DNA of 64,000 nucleotides, taken from the NCBI RefSeq assembly GCF_027922265.1, contig NZ_BSFI01000004.1, positions 62,001-126,000 of the forward strand. Reading direction: 5' to 3'. The stretch is from Hansschlegelia plantiphila (lineage in GTDB: Bacteria > Pseudomonadota > Alphaproteobacteria > Rhizobiales > Methylopilaceae). The position numbers were made by a program, and so were the translations under genes. The notes under the pieces were generated by a model, which was not told the DNA's origin, searched no databases, and saw only the letters and a list, made by a program, of their open reading frames with translations. Shown here in pieces: positions 42,991 through 52,135 of the stretch. Position 1 is the stretch's first letter; each line of letters opens with the position of its first letter.

Positions 42991-43746
42991 TCAGGCGCAG
43001 GCGTAGCCGCCGAGCGCGACCGCGCCCGGGGCGGGGGAGGCGTCGCCCTTGACCGCGACGAGCCGCGACCGCCGGCCGTTGCGGGTGACGGAGGCGAGCG
43101 TCTCGACGTCGGGGCTGAGCGTCGCGTCGCCGTCGTCGGCGAGGCCCCAGATCGTGGTCTCCGACGAGCTCGCCGGTCCGAGCGGCCGCGCCAGCACAAG
43201 GGCGGGGATCGCCGCCGGGTGGCCTTCGCCGCCGAAGAACGGCAGTCGCGCCATCACCTGCGGGCCGTCTCCGCCGAGGCCCTCCCACCAGATCGAGGCG
43301 GGCGCCGCGTCGAGGCGCACGAGCCCGAGGTCGCCGGTCGACCGCGCGACCGCCTCGACGACGCGGCCGGGCGTGGAGTGGCCGGTGAGCGGCACGTCGA
43401 AGCCGACATGGAAGCGCGCGAGGTCGTGCATCGCGAGCGCCTCGCCGCCCTGCTCGACATGCAGCGTGAAGGGCACCTGAACATGGGTGAAGGTGGCGAT
43501 GATCGTGCGCCAGAGATGCTCGGCGGTGGCGAGCGGCAGATGGCCTTTATGGCGGGCGGCGAGCCGGCGCATCATCTCGGCCTCGCGGCCGGGGCGGAAG
43601 GCGGACCCGGTCTCGGAGGTGCGCTTGACCTCGACCAGCCGGTCGATCACCGCGCCGCGCTCCATCAGCAGCAGGTGCATCGCCTCGTCGATCCGGTCGA
43701 TCTCGCGGCGGATTTCGGCGAGCGGGTCTGTCGGGGCGTCGTTCAT
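42991..43746 (-). CDS. AroQ-type chorismate mutase with unassigned C-terminal domain
   Basis: A 251-residue protein. Residues 8-95 form a type II chorismate mutase ([33 protein letters not shown] in pieces, and [19 protein letters not shown]), converting chorismate to prephenate. The remaining 150 residues ([20 protein letters not shown] ... [15 protein letters not shown]) are not a prephenate dehydratase in the usual sense: no TRF motif is seen. They may be a regulatory or periplasmic-binding-like remnant. It heads the CM-hisC-tyrC operon. The gap to UPF0114 (43747-43867) shows nothing. Confidence 0.82.
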   Translation of the reverse strand: MNDAPTDPLAEIRREIDRIDEAMHLLLMERGAVIDRLVEVKRTSETGSAFRPGREAEMMRRLAARHKGHLPLATAEHLWRTIIATFTHVQVPFTLHVEQGGEALAMHDLARFHVGFDVPLTGHSTPGRVVEAVARSTGDLGLVRLDAAPASIWWEGLGGDGPQVMARLPFFGGEGHPAAIPALVLARPLGPASSSETTIWGLADDGDATLSPDVETLASVTRNGRRSRLVAVKGDASPAPGAVALGGYACA

Positions 43747-43867
43747 GGAGCAATCGGCCGTAAGCGGCGGGCGCGGAGCATCCAGGCCGCCCTATTCAGG
43801 GGGCACTTCATAGACGAAGCCGGCGGCGGAGGCCAACCGCTCCGAACCGCCGACCGCTGGCGCCCGC

Positions 43868-44467
43868 TCAGGCGTGCGAAGCGGCGCTCTTCTCCGGCGC
43901 GTGCGTGTCGGCGGCCCCGCCGCTGTCCGCGGCGCTCTGGCCGTGAAGCAGATGCGTTTTAGCCTCGATCATATGGCCGTGGTCGCTCAGCCAGTCGGCC
44001 AGCGCGAGGAACACGCCCGACACGACGAACACCACGTGGATCACCGCCATCCACCACAGATCGCGGTCGCTCGCCGCGCCGAGATCCATGAACGCCTTCA
44101 GCAGCTGGATCGCCGAGATCGCGACGATCGAGGCGATCAGCTTGAGCTTGAGGCCCGAGAAGTCGATCTTGCCCATCCATTCCGGCCGCTCGCTCTGGTC
44201 CGCAAGGTCCATGCGCGAAACGAAGTTCTCGTAGCCGGAGAAGATCACAAGCAGAATGAGGTTCGCGGTCAGCGACAGGTCGATCAGCGACAGGATGCCG
44301 AGGATCACCTGACTTTCCGTGGCGTGGAGCACGCCCTCGGCGAAATGGATGAGCTCCTGCGCGAACTTGACGAGCAGGACGACGAGGCCCGCGACGAGCC
44401 CGATATAGAACGGCGCCATCAGCCACCGGCTGGCGAACAGGCCCCGCTCGATCGTCTTCTCGATCAT
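43868..44467 (-). CDS. UPF0114/YqhA family membrane protein
   Basis: A 199-residue protein with four membrane segments. Family landmarks are ERGLFASRWLMAPFYIGLV, GILSLIDLSLTANLILLVIFSGYENFVS in pieces, and WMGKIDFSGLKLKLIASIVAISAI in pieces. The ATG at 44467 is the first that begins the conserved domain; an upstream Met adds a non-conserved tail. The C-terminus is His/Ser/Ala-rich. Function is unknown. Confidence 0.85.
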   Translation of the reverse strand: MIEKTIERGLFASRWLMAPFYIGLVAGLVVLLVKFAQELIHFAEGVLHATESQVILGILSLIDLSLTANLILLVIFSGYENFVSRMDLADQSERPEWMGKIDFSGLKLKLIASIVAISAIQLLKAFMDLGAASDRDLWWMAVIHVVFVVSGVFLALADWLSDHGHMIEAKTHLLHGQSAADSGGAADTHAPEKSAASHA

Positions 44468-44675
44468 CGTCCCAGAACCTTCCCACGGCGCATGATGCGG
44501 AGCAGCATCAGACGCGCATCGCATGACGCGCGGCGGCGGGCAAGCCGGCGCCGCCCTTCGCCGGCGCGGCGGCCCTTGGAAAACAGCGTCGGCGCCGATG
44601 TCTTCGCGGAAAGAAGGCGGTCTTCACGACCTCGTTACGCTCGGCCGCGGCATATGCCCGGCGTCTCCTGTGCGA

Positions 44676-44987
44676 TCAGGACGCCGCGCCGATCGGGCGC
44701 CTGCGGCGGCGTCCGAGCAGCATCAGCAGAATTCCGACTATCCCGAGCACCGCGAAGGTCGGCTGCGCGAGCAGGGCCGACAGGCCGGCCTCGCCGGCGG
44801 GCAGCGAATTCGCGACGAAGGCGCGGGCCTTATCGAGCGTCTCGGGCGAGGCCGCGGACCAGCTGGTCTGTGCGCTCGTCAGGCTGATTCCGCCGGAGGC
44901 GATGGAGCGCGTGCCGTCGATCACGAGCGCGACGAAGCCGCCGGCGAGGATGAGGAAGCCGATCAGACGGAGCAGGAAACGGATCAT
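44676..44987 (-). CDS. Small two-TM membrane protein of unknown function
   Basis: A 103-residue protein with an N-terminal membrane segment (ILLRLIGFLILAGGFVALVIDG region), a short loop of about 50 residues and a second membrane segment (FAVLGIVGILLMLLGRRRRR) with a basic, presumably cytoplasmic, end. Similar short proteins are common in Hyphomicrobiales and are sometimes labelled PetM-like. I see no catalytic motif. The gaps on both sides hold no gene. Confidence 0.65.
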   Translation of the reverse strand: MIRFLLRLIGFLILAGGFVALVIDGTRSIASGGISLTSAQTSWSAASPETLDKARAFVANSLPAGEAGLSALLAQPTFAVLGIVGILLMLLGRRRRRPIGAAS

Positions 44988-45174
44988 GGGCGGGTCGTCT
45001 CACCTGTCGCTGGGAGTCCGCGCAGGGCGTCCCGGCCCCGCGGCGTGAGCCAAGATGGGATCAAACCGGCCGCCCGGCAATCCGCGGCGGTAGGCCTCGC
45101 GCCCCGGCCGCTTCCGGAGGCGTCCATTCACCGCGCTTGTCACGACGCAGCGCCCTTGCTAACTCCGCGCTCCC

Positions 45175-45264
45175 GGAGGGGTGGCCGAGTGGTTGAAGGC
45201 GCACGCCTGGAAAGTGTGTATACGGGAAACCGTATCGCGGGTTCGAATCCCGCTCCCTCCGCCA
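45175..45264 (+). tRNA. tRNA-Ser (anticodon GGA)
   Basis: A class II tRNA with a 7-bp acceptor stem (GGAGGGG pairing with TCCCTCC, one G-T), a D-loop region GGCCGAGTGG, anticodon loop CTGGAAA (anticodon GGA), a long variable arm (TACGGGAAACCGTA), T arm GGGTTCGAATCCC, discriminator G and encoded CCA. It reads UCC/UCU codons. Confidence 0.95.
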
Positions 45265-45516
45265 GCTCTGCATGATTGTACGCAATGGCGCGATATTCCG
45301 CGCTATGGCTACGCAATCACCGCCGATTTTCCGCCGCGGCGGAGAGCTGCACGCTCGTTCGCTGTGCCGATCCGTCATCGTGCGAGACCGGCGACGCGTG
45401 CGATCAGAAAGGCAAGCGTCACGTAAGCCACCCTCTAGTCGAGCGGCGAATGGCCGAAAAACACGGCTCCGCATCTTAGCGCTTACTCGACGACGGCGAG
45501 CCCCGTTAGATGGCTT

Positions 45517-46374
45517 TTATCTCCGCGCCAGCTCAATCAGCAGGTTTACCGCCCGCGAGCGCTTGCGCGCCGGCGAGGCCATCAGGCCGAATCGGCGGCA
45601 CAGAGACGGATCGACCCGCGCCGTTCGCAGGCCTTTCCGGTTGTCGGGCAGCGTCGATTCCGGCACGAGGCTGACACCCACAGCTTCCCTGACCAGGGCA
45701 ATAGCGCTGGTCCAGTCACGAACCTCCATTCGCACGTCCGCGAGCGAAAGGCCGGCGGCCTCGGCGAGCGTTCGTGCATTGACGTGGCACCCACCGGTCG
45801 CGAGCACGAAAGGTTCGCCAGCCAGTGAAGCAAAGGACAGTGCGCCACGTCGACCAAGTCGGTGTCCCGACGGCAGCACGGCGACCCAGGCGTCCTGTCC
45901 GATCGGGACCGCACCGCTGTCCGGCGACGGGTTGAGGACGACGCCGATATCGATGGACCCCGCCTTCAGCCAGGCCTCGACCTCCCGGTCGTCCGTTTCG
46001 AGCGCAACCAGCTCAATACCCGGATAGAGAGCACGGAAGCGGCGCAGAAGCGGCGGCAACACCGTGGCGAAAATGCTGGGAAAGGCCGCGATCCGCACCG
46101 ATCCGGCTTCCTCGCCGGTCGCCTCCGCCGCTTCTTTCCGGATCGCCTCCAGATGCGCGAGCGCAGCACGGGCATGGTCTAGCGCCTGCTCTCCGAAGGC
46201 TGTGAGTTCGACCCCGTGTCGCTGGCGCGCCAATAGCTTCACGCCCAGACTTTCCTCCAGCGCCGCTAGCGCCTGGCTCATGCCGGACTGGGTGACGCCG
46301 ACGCTCGTCGCGGCGGCGGTGAAGCTGCCCGCATCGGCAATGGCGACCAGACTGCGGAGTTGCGTGAGGTTCAT
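45517..46374 (-). CDS. LysR-family transcriptional regulator
   Basis: A 285-residue regulator. The N-terminal winged helix (residues 1-62, MNLTQLRSLVAIADAGSFT ... VTQSGMSQALAALEESLG) is followed by a LysR substrate-binding domain. It is divergent from a glutathione S-transferase gene with a 101-bp intergenic region that holds a T-N11-A motif. It probably controls the GST gene. Both are less GC-rich in codon choice than their neighbours and lie just after a tRNA gene, so they may have been acquired. Confidence 0.88.
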   Translation of the reverse strand: MNLTQLRSLVAIADAGSFTAAATSVGVTQSGMSQALAALEESLGVKLLARQRHGVELTAFGEQALDHARAALAHLEAIRKEAAEATGEEAGSVRIAAFPSIFATVLPPLLRRFRALYPGIELVALETDDREVEAWLKAGSIDIGVVLNPSPDSGAVPIGQDAWVAVLPSGHRLGRRGALSFASLAGEPFVLATGGCHVNARTLAEAAGLSLADVRMEVRDWTSAIALVREAVGVSLVPESTLPDNRKGLRTARVDPSLCRRFGLMASPARKRSRAVNLLIELARR

Positions 46375-46381
46375 AGTAGTA

Positions 46382-46398
46382 AATCTTATAGCATGATT
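46382..46398. promoter_or_regulatory. LysR-type binding motif between lysR and GST
   Basis: AATC-N9-GATT (core AATCTTATAGCATGATT) is an inverted repeat containing the T-N11-A pattern of LysR boxes. It sits 8 bp upstream of the lysR start and about 78 bp upstream of the GST start, a position fit for autoregulation and GST activation. Confidence 0.55.
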
Positions 46399-46475
46399 CT
46401 TCGCCAGTAATTTTTCTTATTTCATCACTTGCGTCAATATCGGTCGTGACATCGATCGAGCGCGGAGCCGTCCCC

Positions 46476-47093
46476 ATGAAACTCTATTTCGCCCCCGCCA
46501 CCTGCTCTCTATCGCCGCATATCGTCCTTCAGGAATTGAAGCTGCCGTACGATCTCGTGCGGGTCGACAACCGCACGAAGCGCACGTCGGAGGATAGCGA
46601 TTTCCGTTCCATCAATCCGAAGGGCTATGTTGCGGCGCTCGTGCTCGACACCGGAGACGTGCTGACGGAGGGGCCGGCGATCGTCCAGTATCTGGCGGAC
46701 CTGAGGCCGAATTCGGGACTGGCTCCAGCCAACGGCGCCCTGGAGCGTGTGCGGCTTCAGGAATGGCTAAACTACATCACCAGCGAAATCCACTCTGGAT
46801 CGAGCCCACTCTTCAACCAAGACCTGCCGGAGACGGTGCGGGAAATTTTCAAGACGAAGCTGTCCCGGCGCTTCGACTTCATCGAAACCGGTCTCGCGAC
46901 GAGAGACTATTTGATGGGCGACCGCTTCACGGTGGCGGACGCTTACCTCTTCACGGTTCTCGGCTGGATGAAAGGCTTCGGCATCGATCTCAACCGCTGG
47001 CCGAAAGTTGCAGCCTTCATGCGACGGATCGAGGTTCGCCCCTCGGTCGCAGCGGCGCTGGAACGAGAAGCAGCAGTCCCGTCAGTCGCGTGA
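46476..47093 (+). CDS. Glutathione S-transferase
   Basis: A 205-residue cytosolic GST of the beta class. It begins MKLYFAPATCSLSPHIVLQELKLPYDLV in pieces, with Cys10 in the position used by beta-class enzymes to contact glutathione. TEGPAIVQYLADL is the glutathione-binding loop and FTVADAYLFTVLGWM the C-terminal GST signature. The start at 46476 is chosen because the ten residues before it do not match the family. Divergent lysR suggests inducible detoxification. Confidence 0.9.
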   Translation: MKLYFAPATCSLSPHIVLQELKLPYDLVRVDNRTKRTSEDSDFRSINPKGYVAALVLDTGDVLTEGPAIVQYLADLRPNSGLAPANGALERVRLQEWLNYITSEIHSGSSPLFNQDLPETVREIFKTKLSRRFDFIETGLATRDYLMGDRFTVADAYLFTVLGWMKGFGIDLNRWPKVAAFMRRIEVRPSVAAALEREAAVPSVA

Positions 47094-47193
47094 AAAACGC
47101 CACTCCCGGCGACGCCCGGAGGCGTCCCGACGCCCGGTGCGCGCGATCACGGGAAGCTCATATCCAAGCCGCCGCGGACGATCGCATCAGTCT

Positions 47194-48708
47194 CTATGTA
47201 TAGAGATCCGCATAGCGCTCGCGCAGCAGGTTCTTCTGAACTTTGCCCATTGCGTTGCGCGGCAGGTCGTCCAGAAAAAGCACGCGTTTCGGCTGCTTGA
47301 ACTTGGCGAGCCGGCCGGAGAGCGCGGAAAGCACCGCCGTCTCGTCGACCGACGCGCCTTTCTCCAGCACGACGAGCGCGGTGACGCCCTCGCCGAAGTC
47401 GGGATGCGCGACGCCGATCACCGCGGTCTCCACCACGCCCGGAAGCGCGTCGATCTCGCTTTCGATCTCCTTGGGATAGACGTTGTAGCCGCCCGAGATC
47501 ACAAGATCCTTTCCGCGGCCGACGATGTGGAGGTAACCGCGCTCGTCTCTCTTGCCGAGGTCGCCTGTTACGAAGAACCCGTCCTCGCGGAACTCGGTCT
47601 TCGTCTTCTCGGGCATCCGCCAGTAGCCCTTGAACACGTTCGGGCCCTTCACCTCGATCATGCCGACGTCGCCGTCCGGAACCGGCGCGCCGGTCTCGAC
47701 GTCGACGACGCGCAAGCTGACGCCTGGCAGCGGGAAGCCGACCGCGCCTGCGACGCGGTCGCCGTCGTACGGGTTCGAGGTGATCATGTTGGTCTCGGTC
47801 ATGCCATAGCGCTCGAGGACCCTGTGCCCGGTCAGCGCCTCGAAGGCGCGATGGGTCTCGGCGAGCAGCGGCGCGGAGCCCGAGATGAACAGGCGCATAT
47901 GCCTGGTCGCCTCGCGGGTCAGTCCGCCGTGCTGGACGAGCCGCACATAGAAAGTCGGCACGCCCATCATCGTGGTTGCGCGCGTCATCGCAGAGATCGC
48001 CTGATCGGCGTCGAACCTGGGCAGGAAGATCATCGAGGCGCCGGCCACGAGCACCGTGTTGGTCGCGACGAACAGGCCATGGGTGTGGAAGATGGGCAGC
48101 GCATGCAACAGCCGGTCGTCGGGCGTGAACCGCCAGTAGTCCTTCAGCGTCAGCGCGTTCGACAGGAGATTGTCGTGGCTCAGCATCGCGCCTTTGGAGC
48201 GGCCTGTCGTGCCGGAGGTATAGAGGATCGCCGCAAGGTCGTCGGGGCCGCGTGAGACGTCGTCGAAGGCGGAGTCCGACTCCCCGGCCGCGAGCGCCGT
48301 CAGCGAGCCTCCCCCGTCGCGGTCGAGGGTCTCGACGCGCGCGCCGTACTTGTTCCCGATCGGCGTCAGCGCAGCGCGCGTGGCGGGGTCCACCACGAAC
48401 AGCGCCGGTTCCGCGTCGCCGATGAAATAATCGATCTCCGAGGCTGTGTAGCCGTTGTTGAGCGGAAGGAACACGCCGCCCGTCCGAACGGTGGCGAGGT
48501 AGAGCAGCAGGGCCTCGACGCTCTTCTCGACCTGCGCCGCGATCCGGTCGCCGGGCTTCACGCCAATGGAGACCAGCGCGCGCGCAAGCTGGCTCGATCG
48601 GGCGAACATCTCGCCGTAAGACAGCGTGCGCCCGTCGGCCGTCTCGATGAAGGGCGCGGCGTCGCCCGGCGCTGCGGTCCGGACCGCCTCGAACAGCCAG
48701 TTGCTCAT
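47194..48708 (-). CDS. matB: Malonyl-CoA synthetase
   Basis: A 504-residue adenylate-forming enzyme that makes malonyl-CoA from malonate, ATP and CoA. It has the P-loop-like AILYTSGTTGRSKGAMLSH, RYGMTETNM, GRGKDLVISGGYNVYPKEIE in pieces and the catalytic Lys of NAMGKVQKNLL. Its start overlaps the matA stop by 4 bp. Context (malonyl-CoA decarboxylase, TRAP transporter, MatR-type regulator) supports malonate as substrate over other acids. Confidence 0.92.
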   Translation of the reverse strand: MSNWLFEAVRTAAPGDAAPFIETADGRTLSYGEMFARSSQLARALVSIGVKPGDRIAAQVEKSVEALLLYLATVRTGGVFLPLNNGYTASEIDYFIGDAEPALFVVDPATRAALTPIGNKYGARVETLDRDGGGSLTALAAGESDSAFDDVSRGPDDLAAILYTSGTTGRSKGAMLSHDNLLSNALTLKDYWRFTPDDRLLHALPIFHTHGLFVATNTVLVAGASMIFLPRFDADQAISAMTRATTMMGVPTFYVRLVQHGGLTREATRHMRLFISGSAPLLAETHRAFEALTGHRVLERYGMTETNMITSNPYDGDRVAGAVGFPLPGVSLRVVDVETGAPVPDGDVGMIEVKGPNVFKGYWRMPEKTKTEFREDGFFVTGDLGKRDERGYLHIVGRGKDLVISGGYNVYPKEIESEIDALPGVVETAVIGVAHPDFGEGVTALVVLEKGASVDETAVLSALSGRLAKFKQPKRVLFLDDLPRNAMGKVQKNLLRERYADLYT

Positions 48709-50096
48709 GCCGCCTTCTCGTTCTTTCGGCCCGGGCCGGAGGCGCCTTTCGGCGCGCTCCTCGCCGGCCGGGCCAAGCGCTGGACGGAACTGGAGGCCGC
48801 GATCTCCCCCTTGGAGAAGAAGGCCTCATGGTTGGCCTCGATCTCGGACAGTTCGTAGAGATAGTTGACCATCATGCCATGAGCGCCGCGCATCCCGCGT
48901 AGCGAACGGTCGCCAAGCGGGTTGATCCGTTCGAGCCGCGCGCCATTGCCGAGATGGAAGCGCGCGACGGCGTCGAGCGGCAGACCCTGCGCGTTCTTGG
49001 CCGTCAGGAAATAGCGCGCCGTGGCGCGCGCGAGGATCGGACCGAGCGTTTCGACGGCGGCCGGGTCGGCCGCCCAAGTCGGGTCGTCGACGCGCACAAG
49101 TGCCTCGAGCTCCTCGGCTTCAAAGTCCTCGGCCTTCCGGCGCCCGTCGAGCCACGCGGCGAAGCCTGGGATCGGCGAAAGCGTCACGAAGGTCGCAAGG
49201 CCCGGCAGTTCTGCCTGGAGGTCGGCCGCCACCTGCTTGATCAGGAAGTTGCCGAAGGAGACGCCCCGCAAGCCCTCCTGGCAGTTCGAGATTGAATAGA
49301 ACACCGCGGCAGTCGCGTCTCCGGCGCGGATCGGCGTGCGTTCGCCATCGAGCAACTCCGCGATGGTCGAGGCCATCGTGGTCGTCAGCGCGACTTCGAC
49401 GAAGATGAGCGGCTCTTCCGGGAGCCGTGGATGGAAGAACGCGAAGCATCGGCGGTCTTCGGGCGCCACACGGCGACGGAGCTCCTCCCAGTCGTCGATC
49501 TCGTGCACGGCCTCGTAGCGGATGATCTTCTCGAGCACGCTCGCGGGGGTCGACCAGTCGATCGACTTGAGCACCAGGAAGCCGCGGTTGAACCACGAGC
49601 CGAACAGATGCGAAAAGTCGGCGTCGACCGGATGGAGCTCGGGGTGCTCGGTCAGCATTCCGAGCAGATCGGCGCGCATCCTGACGAGCGCGCCGACGCC
49701 TCCCGGCGCGAGATTGAGCCGGCGGATGAGTTCCTGTCGGCGCGGTTCAGCCGCTTGGTGCAGGATTCGCGCGGTCTCCGGAGAGGGCGCCGCCCGATAG
49801 GCGTCGACCGCGCTTGAAAGCCGGGCCTCGTCGGTTCCGAAGCGCCGCAGCAGGATCGTCATGAAATCGAATTTCTGAGAGGGCGACAGGCTGCTCCACC
49901 GGTCGAACACGAGGCTGGCGAGCGCCATGCCGGAGGCTTCGCCGCGGCCGCGCAGCAGGCTGTCGCAGATCTCCTCCAGACTCGCGCGCTTCTTGTGCGC
50001 AGCGGGCCCGTCCTCGGCGGGTCCGAGCGACAGCAACTGCCGGCCGCGCTCCGTGATTGTCTGCAGCATGTCGCCGAAGAAGGATTGCCCGCTCAT
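48705..50096 (-). CDS. matA: Malonyl-CoA decarboxylase
   Basis: A 463-residue enzyme that decarboxylates malonyl-CoA to acetyl-CoA. An N-terminal helical domain (about 40-190) precedes the GNAT-like catalytic domain. The latter has GLRGVSFGNFLIKQV with the active-site Ser and DAVARFHLGNGARLERINPLGD in pieces with the active-site His. With MatB the net effect is malonate to acetyl-CoA. The Lys/Arg-rich C-terminal tail of 30 residues looks disordered. Confidence 0.92.
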   Translation of the reverse strand: MSGQSFFGDMLQTITERGRQLLSLGPAEDGPAAHKKRASLEEICDSLLRGRGEASGMALASLVFDRWSSLSPSQKFDFMTILLRRFGTDEARLSSAVDAYRAAPSPETARILHQAAEPRRQELIRRLNLAPGGVGALVRMRADLLGMLTEHPELHPVDADFSHLFGSWFNRGFLVLKSIDWSTPASVLEKIIRYEAVHEIDDWEELRRRVAPEDRRCFAFFHPRLPEEPLIFVEVALTTTMASTIAELLDGERTPIRAGDATAAVFYSISNCQEGLRGVSFGNFLIKQVAADLQAELPGLATFVTLSPIPGFAAWLDGRRKAEDFEAEELEALVRVDDPTWAADPAAVETLGPILARATARYFLTAKNAQGLPLDAVARFHLGNGARLERINPLGDRSLRGMRGAHGMMVNYLYELSEIEANHEAFFSKGEIAASSSVQRLARPARSAPKGASGPGRKNEKAA

Positions 50097-50123
50097 CAGT
50101 CGGTGGTCTCGCGAAATGTCGGC

Positions 50124-51476
50124 TCAGCGCGTGGTCGGCAGAAGAAGGTCCGGCAGCCACATGGCGACGCCCGGAACCAGGCACAGGATCAGGATGGCGA
50201 CCGCCATCAGGATCACAAAGGGCAGCGTTCCCCAGATGATGTCCCTGAGGGGGATGTCAGGGGCGATGTTTTTGATGACGAAGATGTTGAGGCCGACAGG
50301 AGGGTGGATCAGCCCCATCTCCATCGTGATGGTCATCACCACGCCGAACCACACCAGATCGAAGCCCGCGGCCTTGAGCGGCGGCAGGATGATCGGCGCG
50401 GTCATCAGGATGATCGAGACCGGCGGCAGGAAGAAGCCGAGCCCGACCACCAACAGCAGCACCGTCAGCAGGAGCAGCCAGGGCGACAGGCCCAGCGCCA
50501 CGATGCCGGCCGCCGCGGACTGCGAGATATGCAGGTAGCTCATGACGTAGGCGTAGAGCAGCGACATGCCGATGATCAGCATCAGCATGGTGGATTCCCG
50601 TAAGGTCGCGGTCAGGATCGGGTCGATGTCCTTCGGCTTCCAAGCCTTGTAGATCATCGCGATCAGCGCGAGCGCGAGCAGGCCGCCGAGCCCGGCTGTC
50701 TCCGACGGGGTTGCGTAGCCGCCGTAGAGCGCGACCATGACGCCGGTCAGCAGCACGACGAAGGGCAGCACCCGCGGCAGCGTCGAGAAGCGCTCGCGCA
50801 TCGTGAACGCGTCGCCCTTCAGAATCGTCGAGGTCCGTCCGGTCCGCTCGTAGACGTCCTTGGCGGCCGCATATTCGCGCCGGTAGTTGTGGACCGACCA
50901 GGCGGCGAACAGAGCGACCAGCAGCAGGCCCGGTCCGACGCCGGCGAGGAACAGGCGCCCGAGCGACTGTTCGGCTGCGACCGCATAGAGGATCATGGTG
51001 ATGGATGGCGGAAGCAGGATGCCGAGGGTGCCGCCGGCGGCGATGATGCCGGCCGCGAAGCCCGGCGAATAACCGCGCTTGCGCATCTCCGGGATGCCGG
51101 CCGAACCGATCGCCGAACAGGTCGCGGGACTCGACCCCGCCATGGCCGCGAACAGCGCGCAGGCGAAGACGTTCGCGATCCCGAGGCCGCCGGGGATGCG
51201 GCTCATCCAGGCGTGCATCGCGGTGTAGAGATCCTGTCCCGCCTTGGACCGCCCGATCGCCGCCCCCTTCAGGATGAAGAGCGGGATCGAGAGCAGCGTG
51301 ATCGAGGACATCTCTTCGTAGACGTTCTGCGTCACGGTATCGAGCGAGGCCGCGGGCATGAAGGCGTACATGAAGGCGAGCGCGACGAAGCCGAGCGCGA
51401 AGGCGATCGGGATGCCGGCCAGCATCGCGGCGAGCGTCGCGCCGCCGTACATCAGCCCGATCGCAAGCACGCTCAT
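50124..51476 (-). CDS. matM: TRAP transporter large permease (DctM type), malonate
   Basis: A 450-residue membrane protein with about 12 hydrophobic segments. Landmarks include IPLFILKGAAIGRSKAGQDLY, AAMAGSSPATCSAIG and GGTLGILLPPSITMILYA in pieces. It would form the sodium-driven substrate channel. The ATG at 51476 overlaps the small-permease stop (ATGA). The 27-bp gap to matA makes a single transport-catabolism operon likely. Confidence 0.9.
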   Translation of the reverse strand: MSVLAIGLMYGGATLAAMLAGIPIAFALGFVALAFMYAFMPAASLDTVTQNVYEEMSSITLLSIPLFILKGAAIGRSKAGQDLYTAMHAWMSRIPGGLGIANVFACALFAAMAGSSPATCSAIGSAGIPEMRKRGYSPGFAAGIIAAGGTLGILLPPSITMILYAVAAEQSLGRLFLAGVGPGLLLVALFAAWSVHNYRREYAAAKDVYERTGRTSTILKGDAFTMRERFSTLPRVLPFVVLLTGVMVALYGGYATPSETAGLGGLLALALIAMIYKAWKPKDIDPILTATLRESTMLMLIIGMSLLYAYVMSYLHISQSAAAGIVALGLSPWLLLLTVLLLVVGLGFFLPPVSIILMTAPIILPPLKAAGFDLVWFGVVMTITMEMGLIHPPVGLNIFVIKNIAPDIPLRDIIWGTLPFVILMAVAILILCLVPGVAMWLPDLLLPTTR

Positions 51477-52135
51477 GGCCGGGTGTCCGCCGGAACGGGT
51501 CGGGCGTCGTCCGCCGGGAGGTTCTTGGTGAGGTCGGCGCCCATGCCGATTTTCTGCGCGCCCCACCCGGCGAGCTTCGGGCCGTAGATGACGGCTTCGA
51601 GGATCTGCAGGACGAACTGAAAGGTCAGCAGGCTCATGCCGACAGCCATCAGCGAATAGGGGATCCAGAGCGGCGGCCCCCAGGTCGATTGCGACGTCTG
51701 GCCGTCGACCCAGGCCTCGTGCAGCAGCATCCAGCTCTTCCAGGCGAAGAAGGCGACGAATGCGAGGCTGATCACGTCGGCGACGAGAAGACGGGCGCGG
51801 TTCGCGCGCTCAGGCAGCAGGCCCGAGACCGCCTCGATCGCCACATGCCCGCGCCTCGCCTGAACGCCTGCGGCCGAGAGGAAGGTCGCGCCGACGATGA
51901 GGAACACCGCTGTCTCGTCCTGCCAGTCCGTCGCCTCGTTCCAGACATGCCGCGACAGCACGCTGTAGCTCAGCACCCCACAGGCGACGACCAGCGCGAT
52001 GCCGCCGAGCACGAGGATGACGTGATTGAGACCGTTCATGGCGCGGTCGACGACGCCGAGCGGGCCCGGAACGCGCGGCTCCGGCGCCCGGACGTTTTCG
52101 GCTGACGCCGTCGCGGCGTCGAAACCCTGCGTCAC
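51473..52135 (-). CDS. matQ: TRAP transporter small permease (DctQ type)
   Basis: A 220-residue protein with four membrane segments (VILVLGGIALVVACGVLSYSVLSRHVWNEATDWQDETAVF in pieces, with the family's W-x-E region). The GTG start at 52135 overlaps the solute-receptor stop by 4 bp. The N-terminal 35 residues and the C-terminal 40 residues are hydrophilic. It pairs with MatM to form the membrane part of the transporter. Confidence 0.88.
   Translation of the reverse strand: MTQGFDAATASAENVRAPEPRVPGPLGVVDRAMNGLNHVILVLGGIALVVACGVLSYSVLSRHVWNEATDWQDETAVFLIVGATFLSAAGVQARRGHVAIEAVSGLLPERANRARLLVADVISLAFVAFFAWKSWMLLHEAWVDGQTSQSTWGPPLWIPYSLMAVGMSLLTFQFVLQILEAVIYGPKLAGWGAQKIGMGADLTKNLPADDARPVPADTRP

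Noticed and set aside
45265..45516. Integrase or attachment-site repeat after tRNA-Ser
   Set aside because: No integrase gene and no second copy of the tRNA 3' end seen in the window.
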